Positions 59,438-64,000 of a stretch of 64,000 nucleotides of DNA are shown one piece after another (the stretch's first letter is position 1; each line of letters begins with the position of its first letter). Source of the stretch: Opitutaceae bacterium. Lineage in GTDB: Bacteria; Verrucomicrobiota; Verrucomicrobiia; Opitutales; Opitutaceae. A model generated the notes under the pieces. It searched no databases. It was not told the origin of the DNA and worked only from the letters and a program-made list of their open reading frames with translations. Where the stretch lies: contig JAEUHC010000021.1 of NCBI GenBank assembly GCA_016794785.1, positions 1 to 64,000 on the forward strand. Reading direction: 5' to 3'. The translations under genes and the position numbers were made by a program.

Positions 59438-60812
59438 TCGATTTCTTCGCGATGCCGATGGGGCGGTCGAGGGGGACGCCGGCGCAACCCAGCAGCGTCG
59501 TGAGCAGGTCGCCTTGGTTGCCGCGGACGTTGGTCAGGAATCGGCCGGTGTTGATCGATCCGCCGCCGCGGCCGGCGACGATGAAGGGCAGGTTTTCCCG
59601 CTGGTGCTTGTTGCCGTCTTCCAGGCCGGAGCCCCACATCATGATGCTGTTGTCGAGCAGCGTGCCGTCGCCTTCCCGGATGGCGGCCATGCGTTTCACC
59701 ATGTAGGCGAACTGCTCGATGTTGAAGGCGGTGATCGCGGCGACCTTCCGCACCTTCTCCGCCTCGAAGGCGTGGTGGGTTTGCGAGTGATGGGTGTCCT
59801 TGAAACCGAGTTCCGGGTAGGAAACGCCGTTGGGCGTGGAGCCGATGTAGGTGCTGACGCGCGTGGTGTCGGTCTGGAAGGCCAGCACGTTGAGGTCGCA
59901 CATGACCTGCATGTATTCGCTGCGTTTGTCGCCGAGCGGGATCTTGATCTCGATGGGCGGGGAATCGGACGCGTGGCGTTTGCTGCTGCTGACGCCGGCC
60001 TTCTCCAGCGCCGCTTCTTTCTGGCGATATTCGATCGCGGCGATGCGCCGCTCCACGGAGCGCACGCTGTCGAGGTATTCGTCGAGCTTGTGCTGGTCGT
60101 CGCGGGGCAGGTTGCGCCGGAGGTCTTTCGCGCCGCCGAGGACGAGGTCCAGCATCTTCCGGTCGAGCGCGCTGGTCTGGGAGGACGGGCCGGGCGAGCG
60201 GGTATGGCCGGCCTGGTCGGGCATACCGAAAAGTCGCTGCAGCACGCTGCGGGGATTGGTCTCGGCGGGGAGCGCCTGCGTGGGCGAGCGATAGCTGCAG
60301 TGCGAATAATACCCCTCGTTCAGCCCCTCCTGGTTTTCCTTGTGCGTCTGCGGCATGGTGGCCAGCTCCAGCGATGGCAGCGACGTGAGGTGGCCCAGAT
60401 AGCTGGCGGCGATCTGATCGGCGGAGATGGAGATGTTGATCTGGCTGCGGCGGTCCGGGTCCGGGAGCCGCGCCGTGAGCCACGTGGACAATTCGAGGGC
60501 GTGCGGGGCGCCGTTGAACGGCGAGATCGGGACGCCCGAGATGCCTTTGAGCATGAGGCATTGCGCGAGCACGGGCCGCAGCGACTCCAAGGCCGGGGGC
60601 GGCGCCGTCAGAAAACTCTCCGGGCTCGCGGGCCAGAACTGGTCCATGATGACCCCGTGGGGCATATACATGAAGCCCAGGCGGACCGGGGGCTTGGCGG
60701 CCTTTTTCTTTTCCGGTTCGGCCCAGCCCATGGATTCAAACAGCGGGAGAGCGAGGGCGACGCCGATTCCTTTCAGGCAAGTGCGACGATCGATGAGGTG
60801 GGAGCGGCTCAT
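59412..60812 (-). CDS. DUF1552 family exported protein
   Basis: This 466-residue protein has a Tat-type signal (DRRTCLKGIGVALALPLFES). Family strings include FMYMPHGVIMDQFWP, SADQIAASYLGH, then CDLNVLAFQTDTTRVSTYIG and NSIMMWGSGLEDGNKHQREN, typical of DUF1552. These proteins occur nearly always in pairs with DUF1592 cytochrome-like proteins in Planctomycetes and Verrucomicrobia. The function is unknown, possibly oxidative. The partner is just upstream. Confidence 0.9.
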   Translation of the reverse strand: MSRSHLIDRRTCLKGIGVALALPLFESMGWAEPEKKKAAKPPVRLGFMYMPHGVIMDQFWPASPESFLTAPPPALESLRPVLAQCLMLKGISGVPISPFNGAPHALELSTWLTARLPDPDRRSQINISISADQIAASYLGHLTSLPSLELATMPQTHKENQEGLNEGYYSHCSYRSPTQALPAETNPRSVLQRLFGMPDQAGHTRSPGPSSQTSALDRKMLDLVLGGAKDLRRNLPRDDQHKLDEYLDSVRSVERRIAAIEYRQKEAALEKAGVSSSKRHASDSPPIEIKIPLGDKRSEYMQVMCDLNVLAFQTDTTRVSTYIGSTPNGVSYPELGFKDTHHSQTHHAFEAEKVRKVAAITAFNIEQFAYMVKRMAAIREGDGTLLDNSIMMWGSGLEDGNKHQRENLPFIVAGRGGGSINTGRFLTNVRGNQGDLLTTLLGCAGVPLDRPIGIAKKSITEMQATI

Positions 60813-60834
60813 GGGGTGGGGGGATTTAGAATTT

Positions 60835-60955
60835 TGCCACCGAGTGCACCGAGCCCTGACACAGAGGGCACAGAGCCGGAGATCCGGTCTTGCTCCGTGG
60901 CCTTTGGGTCTGAACTCCGTGCGCTCTGTGGCTCATGACTTGGTTGGGTTCTGGG
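60835..60955. repeat. Dispersed repeat between DUF1592 and DUF1552 genes
   Basis: TTGCCACCGAGTGCACCGAG, CACAGAGGGCACAGAG and GCGCTCTGTGGCTCATGA form an inverted arrangement of CACAGAG and CTCTGTG units. Similar 'CCACGGAT...ATCCGTGG' sequence lies inside the 12081-12252 element. The 171-bp gap otherwise looks empty. Confidence 0.55.
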
Positions 60956-60983
60956 GTGAATTATCCGGGATGGTCGCTGTTTG

Positions 60984-62870
60984 TCAGATACGGCGCTGCG
61001 TGAAGGGATAACTCGTCACGATGGCGGTGATGAGAGCCTGCATGCGATAACCGTCCTTGGCGATGGTTTCCATCAGCTGGTCCACCACGATTTCGTCGTA
61101 GCCCTCGAGCTGGCGGCAGAGGGCGTAGGCGAGCAGCTTCTCGGTCAGGTTGCGGGCGAGGTCGGCCTGGCGGGCGGCGATGATGCGTTTCAGTTCCTTG
61201 GGCGAGGAGAAGCGCTTTCCGCCCGGGAGTTCGCCGGAGGCATCGATCGCGCCGCCCGCCTCGTCCGCGTCGCGCCAGCGCCCGATGGCATCGAAGTTTT
61301 CCAGGCCGAAGCCGATCGGATCGAGGATGCGGTGGCAATTGGCGCAGGCCGCATCGGTGCGGTGCAGTTCGGTGCGCTGGCGCAGGGTCAGGGTCGCGAC
61401 CTGCGCTCCGTCCTGTTTTTCAAGGGAAGGGACGTTCGCCGGCGCGGGCGGCACATGTTCGCCGAGCACCTGCTCGAGCACCCACACGCCGCGTTTGACG
61501 GCGCTGGTGCGGTTGGGAAACGAGGTCGTCGCCAGAATGCCGGGCATGCCGAGAATCCCGCCGCGGTTGGGATCGGTCAGTGGCACCCGGCGCATCGCCG
61601 GCCCGGTGACGGTCTTTTCCAGCCCGTAGAGCCGGGCGAGGGTGCCGTTGAGGAAGGTGAAATCGCTGTCCACGAAGGCGACCACGCTCCGGTCTTCGCG
61701 CACGATGCTGTCGAAGAACAGCCGCGCCTCGTCATACATCGCCGCCCGCATCTCCGCGGTCATGAGGGGGAATTTGACGGTGTCGAAGGTCTTGGTCGCC
61801 AGTTCGCCCACGCCCAGCCATTGCGCCCCGAACCCATCGAACAACGCGCGGGCCCGTGGATCCTGCAGCATGCGCCGCACCTGGGCCTGCAGCGTCGCGG
61901 GTTCGTGGAGCGTGCCGCGGTCGGCGAGGGCCGAGAGCTCGGCATCGGGCATCGTGGCCCACAGCAGATACGAGAGACGTGAAGCCAGCTGATGATCGTC
62001 GAGGGCAACGATCTTCTTTCCCGCCGGGGCTGCGCTGGCGGGCGTGATGTAGAGGAACTGCGGCGAGACGAGGATCGCCTTGAGCATCAGGCCGAGGGCC
62101 GCCGGGTAGGAGAGTTGGTTTTCACGCCCGAGGTCGAACACGCCCACCAGCACCTCCACTTCCGCCTCCGCGGGCGGACGGCGGTAGGCGCTCCGGGCCA
62201 GCGTGCGGGCGACCGCCCGTGCCGCCGCCCGGGCATCGGTGCCTGGTGCCGGCGGCTCGCCGAAGAGCCGCCGTTGCGCCGGGGTCGGCGGAGCGCCCTC
62301 GGGGGCCAGGATGAGGTCCAGCACGGCGTTGGCGATGCCGAGATACTGCTCCGACTGGAGCGGCGAGAGCGTATTCAGATACCCTTCACCGATGACTTCA
62401 TCCGGCAGGTCGCGGGTGATCGCCGGATCGACCCCGAGAAGATCGTGCAGGGTGCGGCCATACTCCACCTTGGTGAGACGACGAATGACAAACGGCCCTG
62501 GATCGGGCGGGCTGAGAAACTTGAGCTTGGAGATCCACTCCACGAACATCTGGCGCTCGGCGTCCGTCGGCTGCTTGTCGGCATCGTCCGGCGGCATGTC
62601 GTGGGCCTTCACGTTCGTGATCGCCTGCTTCCAGTGTTTGGCGAAGCCGGCGTTGCCGGGGTATTTGAGCGCTGATATCAAATTGACCCCGCCCTTCGGC
62701 CGGGTGCCGTGGCAGCTCACGCAATAGGTCTTCACAAACGGAGTCACCTGATCGCGAAAGGCCTTTTGGACGTCGGCTTGCAGCGCAGCCAAATTCGCAT
62801 CGACCCCCGGCGCCGGCTGGCCGCGCAAGAGAGCGGGCAGGGCCACGCCCAACAGGATCACGGTCCGCAC
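60984..62870 (-). CDS. DUF1592/DUF1588-type cytochrome-like protein
   Basis: This protein has 628 residues from a GTG start with a signal peptide (VRTVILLGVALPALLRGQPA). A heme-type motif CVSCHG lies near residue 45. Domains follow in the usual order: DUF1587 (RLTKVEYGRTLHDLLGVDP), DUF1595 (RSAYRRPPAEAEVEVLVGVF), DUF1592 (ASRLSYLLWATMPDAELSAL), DUF1588 (GGILGMPGILATTSFPNRTS with CANCHRILDPIGFGLENFDA) and DUF1585 at the end. CANCH is a second possible heme site. The frame continues upstream to 63371, but that overlaps another gene and lacks protein character. It forms a pair with the DUF1552 gene. Confidence 0.9.
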   Translation of the reverse strand: MRTVILLGVALPALLRGQPAPGVDANLAALQADVQKAFRDQVTPFVKTYCVSCHGTRPKGGVNLISALKYPGNAGFAKHWKQAITNVKAHDMPPDDADKQPTDAERQMFVEWISKLKFLSPPDPGPFVIRRLTKVEYGRTLHDLLGVDPAITRDLPDEVIGEGYLNTLSPLQSEQYLGIANAVLDLILAPEGAPPTPAQRRLFGEPPAPGTDARAAARAVARTLARSAYRRPPAEAEVEVLVGVFDLGRENQLSYPAALGLMLKAILVSPQFLYITPASAAPAGKKIVALDDHQLASRLSYLLWATMPDAELSALADRGTLHEPATLQAQVRRMLQDPRARALFDGFGAQWLGVGELATKTFDTVKFPLMTAEMRAAMYDEARLFFDSIVREDRSVVAFVDSDFTFLNGTLARLYGLEKTVTGPAMRRVPLTDPNRGGILGMPGILATTSFPNRTSAVKRGVWVLEQVLGEHVPPAPANVPSLEKQDGAQVATLTLRQRTELHRTDAACANCHRILDPIGFGLENFDAIGRWRDADEAGGAIDASGELPGGKRFSSPKELKRIIAARQADLARNLTEKLLAYALCRQLEGYDEIVVDQLMETIAKDGYRMQALITAIVTSYPFTQRRI

Positions 62871-63010
62871 GCCCCGGCGAAAAATTCCGGACGCTGGCCT
62901 GGGGTTCTCAACTGCGTCTGCGCACGGGGTCACGGGTCGCCAGCCTTCGCCCAAATTGAATCGAGGCGAGCCCCTTTTGAAAGGGCGCGGCTGACTCGCC
63001 CGCGCCGGCC

Positions 63011-63457
63011 TCAGTTCGGAATCTCGGGCTCGACGAGCGCGGCGAGCTGCATGAGCGATTCCTGCCAGCCGAGGTAGCACATCTCGGCGGGGATGGCGGC
63101 GGGCACGCCGGCCTGCTCTATGTTCACCTCGGTGCCGCAGAGCACTTTTTTCAGGAGGACCGTCACTGTGATCAGGCCGGGCAGATTGGGGTCGTCGAAT
63201 TTGTCGGTGTAGCGGAGACGCTCGTGCGGCGTGAGTTCGAGGTATTCGCCGCCGAAGGAGTGGCTGTGGCCGGTCGTGAAATTCTTGAACGACATCCGGA
63301 AGGTGCCGCCGACCTTGGCTTCCAGGTGGTGCATCTGGGCGGTGAAGCCGTGCGGCGGGAGCCATTTGCACATGGCATCGGCTTCGGTGAAGGCGCGGTA
63401 GACTTTCTCGGGCGTGGAACGGACGACGCGGTGCAGGCGAATGGTGTGGGTGGACAT
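63011..63457 (-). CDS. SRPBCC (AHSA1-like) family protein
   Basis: This 148-residue protein has THTIRLHRVVRSTPEKVYRA and FTEADAMCKWLPPHGF at the start, GGEYLELTPHERLRYTDKF in the middle and MCYLGWQESLMQLAALVEPE at the end, which are the typical AHSA1/SRPBCC strands around a hydrophobic cavity. The ATG at 63457 has AAAGGA upstream at good spacing. A GTG at 63511, which overlaps the stop of the upstream gene by GTGA, is also possible, but its extra 18 residues do not match the family. Confidence 0.85.
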   Translation of the reverse strand: MSTHTIRLHRVVRSTPEKVYRAFTEADAMCKWLPPHGFTAQMHHLEAKVGGTFRMSFKNFTTGHSHSFGGEYLELTPHERLRYTDKFDDPNLPGLITVTVLLKKVLCGTEVNIEQAGVPAAIPAEMCYLGWQESLMQLAALVEPEIPN

Positions 63458-63507
63458 GACGTTGGTTTCCTTTCGAGAGAGTGCTCGTGGGCTTTGGATG
63501 ACTTCAA

Positions 63508-63891
63508 TCACTCAACGAACGAGGCCGCGCCGGGCGGACACGGTGTCTTGCGGCGATAGGTGGCGAGGTAGTGCGTCGATCCGGCGGGGCTGGCGAAGGC
63601 GGTCGGGGCGATGCCATCCATGCCGTAGCAGATGCGGAGGCGATTGCCGACGAGCTGATAGATGCAGGGAATGGTTCGTCCGAGGTTCGGGCCCTCGGTG
63701 CCGCTGAGGGTGAAGGCGGAGGGCGATGCGATCGCGATCGTGCCGCGGTCGGCGATTTGGCCGCCGAAGCGCACGGTGTAGGCGGCGCCGGTGAGTTCCA
63801 GCTCGACCCGCAGGGCGAGCAATTCGAGCGAGTGCTCGCCGCCGGATTCCGCGCGGATCATCTCCCACGTGCCGGTGAGCGCCGGGTTCAT
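63508..63891 (-). CDS. TIGR03067-like domain protein
   Basis: This 127-residue protein has NPALTGTWEMIRAESGGE at the start, AYTVRFGGQIADRGTIAI and NLGRTIPCIYQLVGNRLRIC, as in the lipocalin-like TIGR03067 domain found mainly in Planctomycetes and relatives. There is no signal peptide. The start overlaps the upstream gene's stop by ATGA and the end runs into the possible GTG start of the SRPBCC gene, so three genes are coupled in one unit. Confidence 0.8.
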   Translation of the reverse strand: MNPALTGTWEMIRAESGGEHSLELLALRVELELTGAAYTVRFGGQIADRGTIAIASPSAFTLSGTEGPNLGRTIPCIYQLVGNRLRICYGMDGIAPTAFASPAGSTHYLATYRRKTPCPPGAASFVE

Positions 63892-64000
63892 CGCTTCAGC
63901 TCGGGTGCGGTCAGCGCCTTGGGCGTCTCCTCGACGAGGCGGGGCTCGATGATCTTCTTTTCGGAGCCGGCGCCGAGCTTCTCGAGCTTGCGGCCGGTGA
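63888..64000 (-). CDS. Partial gene, C-terminal end only
   Basis: The frame from the right edge reads TGRKLEKLGAGSEKKIIEPR then LVEETPKALTAPELKR and stops at 63888-63890, overlapping the next start by ATGA. The 36 visible residues are charged. The family cannot be recognised. It is the first known gene of the unit with the TIGR03067-like and SRPBCC genes. Confidence 0.7.
   Translation of the reverse strand, partial: TGRKLEKLGAGSEKKIIEPRLVEETPKALTAPELKR

Noticed and set aside
62871..63371. Upstream extension of the DUF1592 frame
   Set aside because: It lies antisense-in-frame within the SRPBCC gene on the same strand and has shadow-type Arg/Pro-rich sequence. The GTG at 62870 begins a signal peptide.
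1..64000. CRISPR array, rRNA, prophage or replication origin
   Set aside because: No regularly spaced direct repeats, rRNA sequence, phage structural genes or DnaA-box clusters were seen. The repeats found are palindromes dispersed singly.

Overview
The window is high-GC DNA with densely packed genes. Its content points to a verrucomicrobial genome of the Opitutaceae type. It has large TonB-dependent receptors with the 'NPFEV...GY.A..T.SGTRLN' style of N-terminus, paired DUF1592/DUF1552 proteins of the Planctomycetes-Verrucomicrobia group, many Tat or Sec exported proteins, and starts that mostly lack a Shine-Dalgarno sequence but carry a 'CCCC' run just before the ATG. The taxon is inferred from protein style only; no rRNA gene is present.

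Region 1 (1-10 kb): a secreted metzincin-like protease with PKD and Ig-like domains runs off the left edge. Then come a Tat-exported Gfo/Idh/MocA oxidoreductase, a TonB-dependent receptor, a small membrane protein, a DUF2911 protein and an amidohydrolase. Region 2 (10-16 kb): a tiny membrane protein is coupled to a sodium:solute symporter. It is followed by what looks like a complete bacillithiol operon: a compact BshC-like protein, BshB and BshA. Prephenate dehydrogenase and an EVE-domain protein follow. Region 3 (16-22 kb): a PIN-TRAM membrane protein, tRNA-Ala(CGC), a histone-H1-like/E-set fusion, a DUF374 acyltransferase, tRNA-Arg(CCT), a second Gfo/Idh/MocA protein and a metallo-beta-lactamase-fold protein.

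Region 4 (22-32 kb): a lipoprotein with beta-propeller-like repeats, a 1294-residue modular secreted protein with a papain/C39-like domain, a LapA-like protein, a GH50-like barrel protein, VOC and SYLF proteins and an MFS transporter. Region 5 (32-38 kb): housekeeping singles: Hsp20, MazG-like, MogA, GluQ-RS, LOG, an EF-hand protein and NUDIX. Region 6 (38-50 kb): an aerotolerance-type operon (MoxR, DUF58, BatA, BatB-BatC fusion, BatD-BatE fusion), a GGQ release-factor-like protein, a MOSC protein, and a coupled pair made of an S9-like pseudoenzyme and a helical-repeat protein.

Region 7 (50-56 kb): a second TonB receptor, an amidohydrolase paralogous to the one at 9-10 kb, and a PL9-like parallel beta-helix protein. 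This is plausibly a polysaccharide or aromatic-compound uptake and degradation locus. Region 8 (56-59.5 kb): a small accessory island with a Phd/PIN toxin-antitoxin pair, an IS3-family element inserted in an already frameshifted Nmad3-like gene, and a frameshifted orphan antitoxin. Region 9 (59.4-64 kb): the DUF1592/DUF1552 pair, an SRPBCC protein, a TIGR03067-like protein and one partial gene.

Intergenic spaces hold several dispersed palindrome families. Many of them lie between convergent genes and could act as bidirectional terminators; two overlap coding ends or starts. No CRISPR array, rRNA, phage or replication origin was seen.
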